A stretch of 64,000 nucleotides of DNA from Megalonaias nervosa (GCA_016617855.1 JAECUM010004310.1:1-64000), one strand, 5' to 3'; positions 1 through 12,480 are shown, counted from the stretch's first letter. The notes: generated by a model from the sequence alone, not told the origin. Numbers and translations: made by a program.

Positions 1-1409
1 TGATATAAAAGATATGACATACCATACAGAAGATATAAATGAAGTTACATAATTGCCTCCAATTTATTGGACTTGTGTGCCAATTTTTCCTGCCGGTGTT
101 TCCCCAGGCTGTGTTTATAAATGACATTGTCGCATCTCTGTTTATGTTTGTAGTACAACTTTTTCTTACCACAGGTGCATTCCTTCTTACATCATAGCGC
201 AACGAAAATGGTTTAAACGAGATCACCCCACTTGCTTGACTATGCCTAAAAATGTCAAAGTACGTTATCATTGAAATTGCCGTTAAGCATTTTTTGAGAA
301 ATTTATACAATAACCTTCAATGGAATTGGGATGGACAAGGCACGAAATAAAGTGAATAAATGCCATTTAAAGTTATGTGTAATCAAATTCTCCAAAATGA
401 CACCTGTAGCTGCAAAAGTGACTTAGACTGCGTACATGAGCTCTGTGAAAAAAGATAAAGCAGTATGTTGACTGCAGAGGAAGTCATACATACTACATAC
501 TAATTAAAGTGTGTACACACATTATGGGGAATAGTGTTCATTGTTGCTAATTCATGGTAGGATGGCCAAATAGGATGGAGTAGATTGTTATATAATGATA
601 ATATGATAATTCATAAGTGTTACAAAAATAATGGTGTGGTGTTTGTAAGAGGATGTGACACAAGAGGCATCCATGTGACCAGACAAGATCAAATTGTTTA
701 AAAAACGTCCTTGTTATTTCTAATTGTTATAATTTTAGAATATTCATGACCATATTGTCTCTGTCATGTGTCATGTAAGGTCCACCTTGCTTGCTTTATA
801 GTACACACAGGAATTTACAGTTGTGCATGTGTTTATGGTGGTACTCTACTAAACAGAGAAGAAAGAAAATATGGACACATTTTGTAATGGACATCATTAA
901 AGATGAACACAATTAACTTGATATTATTGCTGTATTGGTATAAATTGATTTGTCCTGTCCACCTCCATCTTATCATTATTTTCATGTTTTTTGGAAAATG
1001 AGATTATATATTGCTGTACAAATTGAAGTTGCAGGATGGATTAGTAAAATGCAGTAGTGTTAACTAGGTACTCTAAGATGCATATATATAGTACTTATAG
1101 GAACAAGGTTTATATTTTGGCTAGAGAAAAAAGTTGATCTTACATTTAACAATGTCTGATGCATATAATAATACGATAGGATATATGTCTATACTGAAGT
1201 TGATTAATAACAATTTTGCAGAGCAAAATAAAAATGAATGTAGGGTACATATAACCAAAGTGATTTCTAATTTGAGAAAAGGTTAAAATATACAAGTTGA
1301 ATGGGCAGGAAAAATACAGCAGTTACCAGTATCAGGTAAGGTTTCTATTTAGCCAGAAGTTGTGCATGAGAATTTGGAAAACATATCAATATAATGTTTT
1401 TACTTATCG
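1..1409. other. No gene recognised, AT-rich DNA
   Basis: I see no exon, RNA gene or recognisable transposon here. It could be intron upstream of the first visible Ig exon, or intergenic DNA; the sequence does not decide. Confidence 0.5.
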
Positions 1410-1928
1410 TTGCCACTTTGTGTATCTGGATCTGATGGCTTTGGATTTGTAGCCACCTTATATTGTCTAAATGTTACAGGTCAGATTAATAGCTGTCGTG
1501 CATTGTGCAGTGGGATCCTGATGGTCAGGACTTAAGACCACCTTATACTCTTAGGTTCGTTTTAGGGCCAGATGTAATTTTGGATCTCTGTTAGAGCATG
1601 AGAATTATTTAGTTACCGCATTGTGCAGTGGGACCCTGATGGTCTGGACTTTTGACCACCATATACTCTTAGGTCCGTTTTAGGGCCAGATGTAAGTTTG
1701 AATCTTGTCTTAGAGCTTGTGAGTTAATTAGTTACCGCTTTGTGCAGTGGGACCCTGATGGTCTGGACTTATGACCACCTTATACTCTTAGGTTCTTTTT
1801 TTGGGCCAGATGTGAGTTTGGATTTGTGTTAGATCATGAGAATAATTAGTTACTGCATTGTGCAGTGGGGCCCTGATGGTCTGGACTTATGACCACCTTA
1901 TACTGTTTGGTTTGTTTGGTGCCATATG
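1410..1928. repeat. 118-bp tandem repeat, about four copies
   Basis: Units begin at 1500, 1618, 1737 and 1855, giving a period of 118-119 bp. Each starts GCATTGTGCAGTGGG and carries GACCACCTTATACTC. A more diverged partial unit precedes them from about 1410, and the last unit drifts into unrelated sequence after about 1928. No reading frame is shared between units. It lies on the 3' side of the antisense LINE, so it could be part of a transposon tail; that is inference. Confidence 0.85.
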
Positions 1929-2023
1929 TGTGGGTCTTATCGGATTGTTTGGTTATAGAGCGTTGATCTGACACTCCTTGGACTTTAAGACGAGTACCAT
2001 CACCACTGTTAGAGTTAGAGAAA

Positions 2024-2024
<1 letters not shown>

Positions 2025-2087
<63 letters not shown>
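2025..2087. repeat. (TA)n microsatellite
   Basis: About 63 bp of uninterrupted TA dinucleotide between the 118-bp repeat and the LINE tail. Confidence 0.97.
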
Positions 2088-2090
<3 letters not shown>

Positions 2091-2160
2091 TAAAAAAGAG
2101 GGGGAACTCTCACTCTAGTTATTGTTATTTTGCATGAATGAATAGGGTTGGGGGCAAGGA

Positions 2161-2587
2161 GGGTGATTGGGGTTAGGGGGAGGGTTTTTGTCATGCAGAT
2201 GTGTTTCTATCTTATGTGGTTATAATTTGTGGGTTTTGTTGTTTATTGTTGTTGTTAAGTTGTAACTTGGTTAAAAGACAGGTATCTTTGCTGAATAATC
2301 AGGTCCCAAAGTGACATTTCAAAGACATCCATCTAGAAGATTATATCTTATATTGAACCACCACAGTTATTGGGTGATTGGGGTTTGGGGAGGGTTTTTT
2401 GCCATGCAGATGTGTTTCTATCTTGTGCGGTTATAATTTGTGGGTTTTGTTGTTTATTGTTGTTGTTAAGTTGTAACTTGGTTAAATTTTGATCCAATTT
2501 GTAAATGCAATGGCATCAAATTTGTAAAAGACAGATATCTTGGCTGAATAATCAGGTCCCAAAGCAACATTTCAAAGACATCCATCT
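2161..2587 (-). repeat. Tandemly doubled LINE 3' UTR segment
   Basis: Bases 2161-2334 and 2372-2587 are near-identical, sharing GCAGATGTGTTTCTATCTT, TGTTGTTTATTGTTGTTG and AATCAGGTCCCAAAG. The second copy holds about 42 extra bases around 2483-2524. On the minus strand they lie just beyond the RNase H reading frame, so they are most simply a duplicated 3' UTR of the LINE that follows. Confidence 0.75.
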
Positions 2588-2750
2588 GTTTTTTTTTTTC
2601 CTTGCAATTGTTTATTTGGTGTTGAGGTTTTTGTTTTTGTTATATTTTTCCCCTTTTTCCTATGGCAGAGATAAATACCAATATATTTGTGTACATCAAC
2701 TTGATGTTGGATGTTTTGTTGGTGAGAATACTTGGGTATTGGTCTGGGGC

Positions 2751-3518
2751 TTATATATTTTTTTGTTTTTCCTGGCAGTTTTTCCTTTCAGACATGTATT
2801 TGGGGCAGTTATTGAAGATGTGTTCTAATGTTTCAGGGACGGGACAGTGGGGGCAATTTATGCCAGTTTCTTTTATGCCTGGTAAAAATCTTCCAAAGCT
2901 GCTGGCTAGTAGAGTTTTTCCAGTTTTGAGTCTGGTTATGACTTTGGAGTCATACAGATTTACCAGTATAGGGGCATTAATGCTTCTACCAACTTGTTTC
3001 TGCAATTGGTAGAGTTTTCTCCCTTTTCCTGTATTATCCCATTCCATTTGCCATTTACAATCTATTTTCTGCCTTATTATACTGTATATTTCCAGTGTGC
3101 TGTAATCCAATTGATGTATTTCGGATTCGTTAAGCTTTCTTTTGGCTTCTTGGTCTGCCCATTCATTTCCTGGAATATCAATATGGGAGGGCACCCACAT
3201 AAATTCCACAGTATAGTTTTGTTGCTTGAGGATGTTTAGTCTTAAGTAGACTTCTTGTAACATATTTTCTCTGCTGGATGAGTTGTTCATCTCCAGGGTT
3301 CGTAGCACACTGAGGGAGTTGCTAATTATCACTGCTTTGGTTGTTTGGGTTTCTTGAACCCATTTTATTGCTTCATTAATTGCCCAAAATTCAACTGTAT
3401 AAATGGAGCAGTGATCAGGTAGCCTTGCCCCCAGTGTGGTGTTTTCCACTGGAATTACGACTGCAGCTGCCGTATGCATGGGTTCTAGTGATTTTGACCC
3501 ATCGGTGTATATTTGCAT
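2751..3518 (-). pseudogene. LINE RNase H domain and C-terminal zinc knuckle (relic)
   Basis: This 255-codon open segment begins with the RNase H first motif IYTDGSK at residues 3-9. The second acidic residue is in TVEFWAINEAI near residue 42. The third motif reads ISNSLSVL where related enzymes have a DS pair, so a catalytic Asp appears to be Asn. The last motif VPSHIDIPGNEWAD (around residues 108-121) keeps its Asp. Near the C-terminus, CPHC..ETLEHIF..C forms the CCHC-like knuckle usual after RNase H in these LINEs. The Met is only the first in an open stretch, not a true start; in the live element this was the end of a long ORF2. It would degrade RNA in RNA/DNA hybrids during retrotransposition, but the missing Asp argues it is inactive. 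Confidence 0.85.
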
Positions 3519-4181
3519 GAAACCTCGTACCTACTTCCAATATCAGTTAAGATTTTGGCCCTAATTTCTAGTGGGTTTATTTGTTTGTCTGCATAGTTTA
3601 ATGCTTCGACATTGATTATGGGGGTCTTACAGGTCCATGGTGCGGTGTCAGGGTATTGTATTATTTCCGCTTGGGTATTTGTGAATTCCAGTGCCCTTTT
3701 TGGGTCATGAATTTTTTTCCCACCTGGCAGGTTTACTAACAGTTTATGTTGGAAGGGTTTTGTTGCACTTTTTGATGATAATGCAAGTGGGGTGCGATTT
3801 CAGGTGGATTGATATACGGGTCTCATATCACAGGAGTAATTCTTCCCTTCTAAGGTGAAGAGGGGGTTCCCCAGTTAAAACTCGGAGCTCATCTCCAGAG
3901 GTGCTACTGAGAGCGCTGGTGCAAATAACAAGAGCCTGGTATTGAATTCGATCTAGCTTTTTAAGGATATTAAGGTGGGCCGAGGCATACGCCTGGCATC
4001 CGTAATCGATTTTTGATCGAATGAGTGTCCTGTATAATGTAAGGAGTGTGGTCTGATCTGCCCCTCCCCCTTCGGTTCCTGTTAGGTTCCTTAGGAGGTT
4101 TAAATCTTGTCAGCATCTCCTTACTAGCTCTGTTATGTGTTTGCTCCATGTAAGGTGCTCATCAAATAGCATTCCTAGGAA

Positions 4182-4987
4182 TCAAGCTACTTTTTCAAAT
4201 TTTACTTCTGTTCCATTTAGGTACAGTTTTGGTGGGTTTCTATGTGTTGAATTTTTTGGTGTGAATAGAACCCCTACCTTTTCTAGGGGGGATATTTTGA
4301 AACCCCACCTATCTGCCCATCTACCAATCCCATCTAGTTCCTTCTGTAGCCTGCTCACCACAGCTTCACTGGAAGGGTTTCCCGCTTTCCAGATTCTGCT
4401 GTTGTCAGCAAACTGAGACATGTCCAGATGAGTGTGGTCTATTGACTTTTCCAGGTTGTTTATCATGATATTAAAAAGGGTGGGGCTCAGTACACTTCCC
4501 TGTGGGTTGCCGTTTTCCAGCTCGTGTTTTTCTGAGCACTGGTCTCCCACCCTTGTTTGGAAAATTCGGCCGGTTAAGAAGTTTGATATAAATTGATGCA
4601 TTTGGCCATTTATTCTGTATTGGTTTAATTTTGCAATCAACCCTTTGGTCCAAATTAGGTCATAGGCTTTTTCAAGGTCAAGGAATACAGCGATTAGATG
4701 GGGTCGCTTTTCTTGTTTGAATTGAATGCCAGTCTTATGCTTGATTCCAAGTGTATAAGTCGATCCAATGTGGAATGTTTATTGCGGAATCCACTTTGAT
4801 TTTTGGATATCAAATTCTTACTCTCAAGGTGGAATTTTAATCTGTTATTTATCATGGTCTCCATGACCTTACAAATATTGTCTGTGAGTGATAGTGGTCT
4901 GTATGAATTTATATCTGCTGGATCTTTTCTGTGTTTTGGGATTGGGATAACAATTGCTTGTTTCCATCTTGTTGGAATCTCTCCCAA
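4182..4987 (-). pseudogene. LINE reverse transcriptase domain (relic, frameshifted)
   Basis: Two open pieces, 4694-4987 and 4182-4640, together cover the RT fingers and palm. The first carries INSYRPLSLTDNICKVME and QSGFRNKHSTLDRLIHLE, typical of LINE RT. The second carries NGNPQGSVLSPTLFN (normally GVPQGSVLSP) and FADN where FADD is expected, so the second catalytic Asp is lost. The pieces are separated by a frame change between 4640 and 4694. The region 3519-4181 should hold the thumb and linker but is too broken to translate cleanly. In the live element this enzyme would copy element RNA into DNA at a nicked target. Confidence 0.85.
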
Positions 4988-5763
4988 TCACCAGATCACA
5001 TTCAACAGACCCAAAATCACCAGTTCGGTTTTTCTTGGGAGATTTTTGTAGATTTCATAGTCGAGCGTGTCCTCACCTGGCGAGGTAGTTTTTTTTCCCG
5101 CTGAGAGCTTTTTGCCATTCATGGATGGTGAAATCTATATTTAATGGACTGTAGTGGTTACCCGTGTCTGTGAACAAATTTGGGAGGAGTGTTTTGACCC
5201 TACTTCGGTGTATTTGAAATTTAGTTGAGTGGTTGATGTTACTGCTCATCCCAGCGAAATGTGGTGCTAATTTTTCTGCTTTTTCCCCATCAGTTGTGAG
5301 CCTGGGGAGTTTAAGGGTTGTATAGGATGTTTTCCCTTGAATTTTCTTAATTTTGTTCCATACCTGCTTAGAATTAGCTTTCTGATTTATGGACAAGCAG
5401 AATTCTTGCCATGAGGTTTGTTTTGCCTTGTATATGATTTTTTTGGCCAGGCGTTCTTTTCTTTGTAAACAAGGAAGTCAAGGTTATATTTGGAGTGCCG
5501 AAACCTGTTTAGGGCCCTTTTTTTTCCTTTAATGCTTGTTTACATTCCTCATTCCACCAGGGTATGGACTGTTTGTTGCCCTGCCCTCCCGTTTTGGGGA
5601 TGCTTTTCTCCACTGCAGACGACAGTGCCTTAATGATATTTTCATTAAACGTTTCAATGTTTTCGTCATACAGTTGGGCATCATCAATCCCTTTGCAGAG
5701 AGTGCGAAACATCTCCCATTCTGCTTTATCAAATCACCATTTTGGGTGTGTGTGTGTGATGTT

Positions 5764-6057
5764 TTAGTGTATTTTTGGTTGAATGTTTGATATTATGGAA
5801 AAATGGTCGCTTCCTAGTGTGCTGGTTTGATCAACTTCCCACTCTGCTATTTCCACTATTTTGGGTGAGCACAAAGTTAGATCAATTGCTGACATGGTCC
5901 TGTTTGCTGGGTTAATTCTGGTGCATGCACCATTGTTCAGTATGATTAGGTTGAATAGGGCGACCCATCTTTCCATATTTTCACCCCTCCTATCCAGATG
6001 AATTCCCTCCCATTGTTTACTATGGGCTAACTCTAATTTACACATCAAAATGCACAA
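5764..6057 (-). pseudogene. LINE endonuclease C-terminal part (relic)
   Basis: The translation contains SAIDLTLCSP and LGSDHFSI, the two closing motifs of the exonuclease-endonuclease-phosphatase fold used by LINEs to nick target DNA; the SDH triad is present. The N-terminal half of the domain, which carries the metal-binding Asn and Glu, is absent, so this is the 5' truncation point of the copy. Open pieces at 5509-5732 and 5073-5396 continue the same ORF toward the RT in shifted frames. Confidence 0.75.
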
Positions 6058-6664
6058 AATCTAAATTATGTAATCCAAAATAAAGTCATAGATCTACTCT
6101 CCATACACACTCTTTTTCCACTGATACTGTATGTTAGAATTTCCAAAAATATTATATTAAATAGGAAATTACTTGTAAACTTTATCCTTATGAGCAAATT
6201 GATTCAAAATTAAACTATAACTACCCAACTCTATTTTAAGCACTTTATACCTACTAAAAGAGATTAAAATTTCCCTACAACTGGTCACTAATTTTAGTGT
6301 TTAAGTATTAAGGCAAACATGCTATAATTGATTTTAATTAGTTTTACAAACACATAATCCAACTGTCATACTGACTTCTTTGTTTCAGTTTTTCAGCTAG
6401 CACTGTAACTTGACACCATTGCATTTGAGTAGCTGCTGATAATATGGTATTCACCCAGAATCTCAGCCTCTAAATTTAACAGTGACTAGAGAGCTACGCC
6501 TCTATCATAGACATACTATTATTAAATTTATGGAGAGAACTTAAAAAATTTATACACAAATATATCTTCTGTTCTAAAACTTATAAAAATACCACTGTGA
6601 CAGCACCTGAAATAACTCCATTTAGCCCTATAATACTACCATCTGCAAAATTTCATTGTCAGTT

Positions 6665-7050
6665 GCATTGACATTTTTAAATATTTGTATCCACAAACAT
6701 GAGTTCAATAATGGAAGAAAGAAAGAAGTAATTTAAAACAATGGTTTTAAAATATGTAAACTTCATGTTTGTTCTGCAATGTTGTCCCATATAGTTCAGT
6801 AACAACAAAGAGATGATCATGCTCTTTCACTTTCATGGAGGAGAGGGTAAAGGTCACATGCACAATATTTCAATCCATTGATGGTTTTTCTAATATTTTA
6901 TCGACAAACAGGGTATTAAAGAGTTGGAAGAAAGAAAGAAGTAATTAAAATGATCTTTAAAAAGGGTAAACTACATGTTTTTTCTGTGCTGCCATCAGAT
7001 GCCATATAGTTCTATAACAAAAATGGTATCATCATGTCTATTGCGTAGAG
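6665..7050. repeat. Diverged tandem duplication, period about 213 bp
   Basis: Bases around 6665-6850 are repeated at about 6890-7050. Shared blocks include GGAAGAAAGAAAGAAGTAAT at 6713 and 6926 and a CCATATAGTTC block. The copies are clearly diverged. The surrounding stretch 6058-7220 shows nothing else apart from the (AT)n at 7068-7096. Confidence 0.7.
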
Positions 7051-7065
7051 AACCAGAAATCTAGC

Positions 7066-7067
<2 letters not shown>

Positions 7068-7096
<29 letters not shown>
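7068..7096. repeat. (AT)n microsatellite
   Basis: Uninterrupted AT dinucleotide about 125 bp upstream of the first Ig exon. Confidence 0.95.
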
Positions 7097-7099
<3 letters not shown>

Positions 7100-7221
7100 T
7101 TTGTTCTTTAATTATAATTATGTAGTGCCTTTCTATGCATGTAAAAAGTCACTTTTCCAGCAGATGGATGGATTTTATTTGCATTGTAAGTTGCAATATT
7201 ATATTTTCTTTTTCATTTTAG

Positions 7222-7512
7222 AACCACTCTCTGTGGACATAAGTAATGTCATGGTGAGAGTTATTCAGGGGCAGTCACTGATGACATGTACAGTCACAGG
7301 TTCGGGACTTGTCACTGTGGTATGGACTGGTCCATCTGGTGGCCATTTGTTTAACAACTTCAAATATACTGTTGGTGATTACAATTCAGATACCAGGCAG
7401 TCAACTCTAACAATAAAGAATCTAACAGCAAGTGATACTGGCACATATACATGTCATGGAACAGACAGCTCTGGAACCCAGAAAGACTCAACAACTCAAC
7501 TAACAGTTATTC
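7222..7512 (+). CDS. Ig-domain exon 1
   Basis: An acceptor TTTTTCATTTTAG precedes 7222 and a donor GTAAGT follows 7512. The exon is 291 bp, phase 1 at both ends, and open throughout. It begins PLSVDIS after the split codon. The B-strand Cys is at 7287-7289 (MTCTVTGSG), the core Trp at 7323-7325 (VVWTGPSG), and the F-strand motif DTGTYTC ends with Cys at 7452-7454. This gives the conserved Cys-Trp-Cys core of an Ig fold of I/V type. A sequon NLT lies just before the F strand. The last base, C, joins the next exon to give Pro. It is the most diverged relative of the WIGP-type domains further downstream (WTGP here). An open frame runs upstream into the intron, but the acceptor decides the start. 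Confidence 0.88.
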
Positions 7513-8252
7513 GTAAGTTTCAAGTTTAATTTGAACAGTTGAACAGATTTGTATCTATATAGGGTCACTTTTTGTTAGAATTATTATGTTCTTAGAAGGA
7601 GTTATAATTTAGAATAGTTTCATCAAAGCTTGTGTGTAACTGATTGTACATATGTCTGTCCTCAATATATAAGCATGAAAATAACTCTGTTGAAGATACA
7701 TAAAATGTTGTGTTTGATTGAACCCCTAATGACAAAAACTCAGTGAATTAGAATCTCTGACAAAATGTACCAGTAGTCTGCTGGTGCAGGATCAGATGGT
7801 ACTGTGGAACATGGATAAAAAATGTAGGATGTAATGTGCAACCACCAGTGCATAATGTGATAACACTGGATAGTGCTGATAGATTTAGACTTAAAATGGC
7901 AATGTTTACAAAGAGTTGTAAGATTGAAATAATAGTAAGCATGCACTAGTGAAAATCTTATTATCAAACTACTGTTTCTCAAAGAGTTATAACTTATGAA
8001 CAATTTCCAGTTTGGATAGTATAGTGTATCCTCATCATGGTGGGGGTGGAGAGAGTATGGAGAGGATCAAGAAATAGTCGCTGCATCATCTTCCTGTGTG
8101 TCCTGATGGAGTAGCCATGGTTTTTTGTTGAGAATAGCTCTGCATACCATGTTTTCTTGCAGAGTCATATACAGCCATCACAGTTGTGGAATGCACATAG
8201 CGTCAATAAAGTGGGAATGATCTACTGTTTATGACCCCAGCAAACTTGCAAT

Positions 8253-8291
<39 letters not shown>

Positions 8292-9087
8292 ACTGTTGGA
8301 CATCTATGTTGTTGCCCTTATAAATTAACATACTTATAAAAAAAAAATCATTCTTCTAAATCAGATTATATATAACATTAATGTTATAGCTAAGCCTCAG
8401 ATCATACATACAGTGCATCAAATGACATACTTTTTTTTGCTGAGAGAGGCCACATACCCATGACTGCTTAAAACATTTAAATATGTACTAATATTTTCAT
8501 GATTCATGCATCCCCCAACAAACAAATTGCATAAACAATGCAGTATATTTGATTAGAAAGTTCCATATACAGCCAATATTTTTTAAAAATTGCATGATCA
8601 AATTGGCAAAACATTATCATTTTCACGAGCATGTCTTTTTGAAGCAAATCAATTGACCTTAACTTCCCATTGTTGGTGAAGTTCTGAGCTACTTGTAAAT
8701 ATATCAACATGGATATTTGTCCAAAATGAAATTGAGGCAACGTACGTAACTCGAGGAGAAAGAAAGTAGATTGCAATGCAGCCCAACCGATTTACATTTA
8801 AAAGTAAATGTCATTATCTTAAATTAACCATGATTGGGAAAAGATTAGTGCGAGAATAACACAGATGGAGATAACAAACAGTGAATGAAGGAATTAAAGT
8901 CAGGGGCTAAAGCATTGGCGTGCATTGTCTCAACATCATGAAAATGAAATATCAAAAACTCTTTCTTTATCTGTTTAATGTCATCTGAAAATACCATTTA
9001 GCAATTCCTCAGAATTCTGAAAGAGTGAGACCTGTATCAGAATTTCCAAGGACAGATGAATACATGATCACACTTATTTTCATTATT
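7513..9087. other. Intron 1, first part; (GA)n at 8255-8290
   Basis: Apart from a GA dinucleotide run at 8255-8290 I recognise nothing in this stretch. Short open frames here lack domain motifs and splice context. Confidence 0.5.
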
Positions 9088-9088
9088 A

Positions 9089-9958
9089 CTGGATAAAAGG
9101 TACATAAAACAATCCTAGATATTGGGATTTTGTTGTTTTGTTGTTGTTGCAGAATTGAAAGTACACATGATTTATCATTTGGGCACACCAACACATGAAT
9201 TCAAGGCAGGGTGACCCCACCCACGAAATTGTTGAAAGTTTCAGGTGCCAAGGCAATTAGAGATGGTTGACCTACTGTTGTATGTCCCTGCCATGGCACT
9301 TGACACTCTGTTCATTATAACTTGGCCTCATGTTTGCATTGACATTGTTTATGTATTGGCAGTGTTGCTCTGATAAACAAATATACAAGTGGAATATCTT
9401 ATTTCTTTCTACAGAAAAATACTACAGATAATTTCCATTCTTTGTTTATTTCATGCTCACATGAATTTCGCAGCAACAGCTGTGTTCTTAGCGTATACAC
9501 AGTGGTATACATGGGACTACACTACTACAACCAGGTGAGTCTCACAGTGACAACTGTTATTGTTTGTTTACAGCACACAAAAAAATGCAACAAAAATAAC
9601 TGTCAGGAAAACATTTTGTAGGGCAGCTATTGCCGATTAGGGAGGAAGTGCACTGTTTTAGCAGGTTGTGCCCTCCTGTTAGGGAGGTTGAGCACCGCGA
9701 TAACGGGTTACACCCTTCCTTGAAGGAGGTTGAGCACCACAACTGTGGGTTGAGCCAACAGGTTGAGCACTGCATTAGCAGGTTGCTCCCATCAGGGAGG
9801 TTGAGCACTGCAATACATATTGTGCTTCTGGCAACTGTACCATCATGTGTACTTTCAATTCTGCAAACAAATGATGAATCATGTGTACTTTAAATTCTGC
9901 AAACAAAACAAACCAAAAATCCCAATATCCTCGATTGTTTTATGTACCTTTTATCCAG
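9089..9958. repeat. Inverted-repeat block with about 90-bp arms
   Basis: Left arm 9089-9183 (starting near CTGGATAAAAGGTACATAAA) is the reverse complement of right arm about 9859-9958 (ending TTTTATGTACCTTTTATCCA). The arms share the CCCAATATC and ATGTGTACTTT blocks. A second, direct, partial copy of the inner arm sits at about 9832-9856. The arms enclose about 675 bp including a G-rich minisatellite. It may be a non-autonomous transposon with long terminal inverted repeats; no target duplication is obvious. Confidence 0.75.
9640..9815. repeat. Short minisatellite, period about 40-50 bp
   Basis: The theme AGGGAGGTTGAGCACTGC with GCAGGTTG recurs four to five times with length variation. Open frames on both strands here come from this low-complexity repeat and are not genes. 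Confidence 0.75.
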
Positions 9959-10985
9959 GGGCATCCTCAGTGAATTCAGTGAGTTCGAGATAGAAGCTGT
10001 GGCAAAGACACCTTCTCTCTGGCCTACCCCTTCATCTCAGATGGATGAGGAAGAGGAGGTCTGGTCATTTGATACTACCTCCTTACTTCTGTCCCAAGCC
10101 ATCAGGCACACAGTCCAATAAGATACCTTCCAGTTTGGAAAAGATCTCCGGGCTACCAACTCAACCAGACCTCTTACTTCTACCACATTCATCCATGAAT
10201 GAGGAAATATCACGGAGGTTTTCACAAGGTCAAAATATCACTCAACAGTATAGATGGTAGTCTGTTCCTCCCTCAATGTTGAGAGCCCCCTCTTTTCTTC
10301 TTCCATCTACTGGGTACATTCCCTGAAATGGCCTATCAAACCTCCTTCTTTGTATGCTGATGTGAAAGTGGGTATATCTAGAGGAGCCTGGGCAAGCCTT
10401 CACATTAAAACAGCATTGGACGTCCCGTGACACAGCACTGGACTCATCAAAGGTCTTGTTTACCCACTGTAAAGACCTTCTTATGGCTGCTTCTCTAGAA
10501 GCTGAGACCCTTTTTGGTGGTCTTATTTCTACAGTGGCTTCTCAAGACTTGCTGGATTACGAACATGGATCTTTCACCTCCAATCCCGGTCCATTGCAGT
10601 TGACCAGGAAATGATTTCATGTAAATCACCCTCAGGGGCCATATGCAAAATTGTTCAAGCTGGCGCAGCCCCAGTCCAATCTCCAACTCATGCTAGACCA
10701 CCAGCACCCTCATCAGGTCCATGGTGCCCAGGTCACTGCAGGCCCAAGAGGAAGTTCTCTAACCCTCCTTCCTTTCCTACTGCGGGGTGGGGGGGAGTAC
10801 AACCCTTGCAAATTAACCCCTTTCCTGCCGTGCATCACCTTCTTGAATGTCCCAGTAAGTACTTGCCTAAGCCTCTTTTCAGGGGCTTGGTCAAGCAAGA
10901 TCAAACGTTGGGAGGGCCCCATCCATTATAAACGAGAGTTATCGACTCCAGTTTCGTAAACAACTTCCACTATCAAGGACCTCTT

Positions 10986-12480
10986 TTGCGGAAAGGGGAA
11001 GTCTCCCTCCTTCTACTCCCAAATCTTCCTGATCACCATGAAAAGTGGAAAATTTCAAATCTTGATCGATCTCTTCCTGCTCAACCAGTTTCTGTCACTT
11101 CAAGATGGAGACAATCTCCTCCATCCGGAATGCTCATTGATTGGGCCATTTCCATCAACCTTCATAATGCCTATTTGCACATCCCCTTCTTTCCGCCACA
11201 CCATATCTCTATTTTTGCGTTAACCAGGAAGTTATTCAGTTCTGGGTTCTCTTATTTGGAATTTCTTCTGCAGCCAGAGTCTTCACCCAGATCAGGGGAG
11301 TCTTACCGGCCTACCTCCAAATATAGTTAGTGTAGATTCTCCAGTATTTCGATGACTGGCTGATCCACAGTGTTCAAGTTCAGTCCCTTTATCAGGATCT
11401 GTTCTGCTCTTGGTCCACCATAACTCAGTTGGGTCTCTTACCCACCTTGAGAAGTCGGAACTTGTTCCATCACAGGACATTGTTTACATGGGGATGAACT
11501 TCATCACAAACCAAAACTTGATCTGGGTTCCTCTGGATCCAGTAGATCAATACCTGGCTCTCTTGGAGCAAAAGCCATGTTGTCTCTTTGCCTTTATCTT
11601 CCCCTACTCTGAACCTTGAATGCCACTGCTGACATGGTTCCTTTAGGACCCCACATGCATCCTCTACAGTTCCTCCTCCTCACAAGATGGAAGCCTCACA
11701 GAGATTCTCTGTCAACCCTGATTCCCCTGGGACTAGATTTTCACCACCATTTGCTTTGGTGGATGAATCAAGACAGATTACTGATGGGCGTTCCCATGCA
11801 CACACCTGATCCCCACTCCTATCTGTTTGTTGATGCATCAGATTCTGGTTGGGAGGCTCATTTAAAGCTGGAGGGCATAATTCTCCACAGTTGTTGGACT
11901 GAGAAAGAATTGCCTTTCCACATCAACAACCTAGAAATGAGAGCAGTATTTCTAGCATTGCAAGAGTACATCAGCATAATAAGGGGCCTATGTGTCCTTC
12001 GTAGCTTACCTATGACATCAAGGAGGCACACATGCCCCTTCTCATTGCATGGAGGTCTGGAACCTCTTCATCTGGGCAGTCTCAGAGAATGTCACAATCT
12101 GAATTCACCACATTCCAGACAAGATGAACATATTAGTGGACATTCTATCCAGAAGAGACAGAGCCATCCTCACGGAATGGTCTCTTCACCATTCAGTAAC
12201 AGAGTCCCTGTTTTCTCTCTGGGGAAGACATCTAGTGGACCTGTTTGCGACCAGTCTCAACACCAAACTTCCCTTTAATGTGTCTCCTGTCCTGGATCAG
12301 AGGGCATGGGCAGTCAATGAATTCAGCTTCCAGTGGGATTGCTTATTTGCATATGACTTCCCACCAGTGTGGCTGCTACCACCACAAGTTCTGCAAAGAG
12401 TTTGGACTTCCACTTCTCAGATCATTCTCATCACCCCATTGTGGCACCAGCACTCATGGTTCAATGATCTCCTAGACCCC
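10986..12480 (+). pseudogene. DIRS copy 1 RT and RNase H (relic)
   Basis: RT motif A reads INLHNAYLHIP near 11152, where DIRS enzymes have a DLKDAY-type motif; both acidic residues are Asn here. Motif C is intact as QYFDDW at 11342-11359. EKSELVPSQDIVYMG (about 11450-11495) is the conserved segment after the palm. RNase H begins with LFVDASDSGWEAHL at about 11823 and continues with HINNLEMRAVFLAL. VDLFATSLNTKLP (about 12236) and VSPVLDQRAWAV are DIRS-type signatures between RNase H and recombinase. The frame shifts at least three times between these blocks. The enzyme would have copied element RNA; the lost motif A acids show it is dead. Confidence 0.8.

Larger units (their letters stand above)
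2588..6057 (-). mobile_element. Decayed LINE with endonuclease, RT and RNase H (I-superfamily-like)
   Basis: Read on the minus strand, the order is: C-terminal part of an apurinic-type endonuclease (5764-6057), linker pieces (5509-5732 and 5073-5396), reverse transcriptase (4694-4987 then 4182-4640), and RNase H with a C-terminal Cys/His knuckle (2751-3518). Among non-LTR retrotransposons, an RNase H after the RT is typical of the I superfamily (I, Nimb, Ingi and relatives); the exact clade is inference. Homology stops at about 6057 inside the endonuclease, so the copy is 5' truncated. Frameshifts break the ORF into at least five pieces, and active-site residues are changed, so it is dead. 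It is antisense to the host Ig gene. Confidence 0.85.

Noticed and set aside
2505..3239. Plus-strand open frames over the LINE 3' end
   Set aside because: They are shadows of the antisense RNase H frame and its T-rich 3' UTR.
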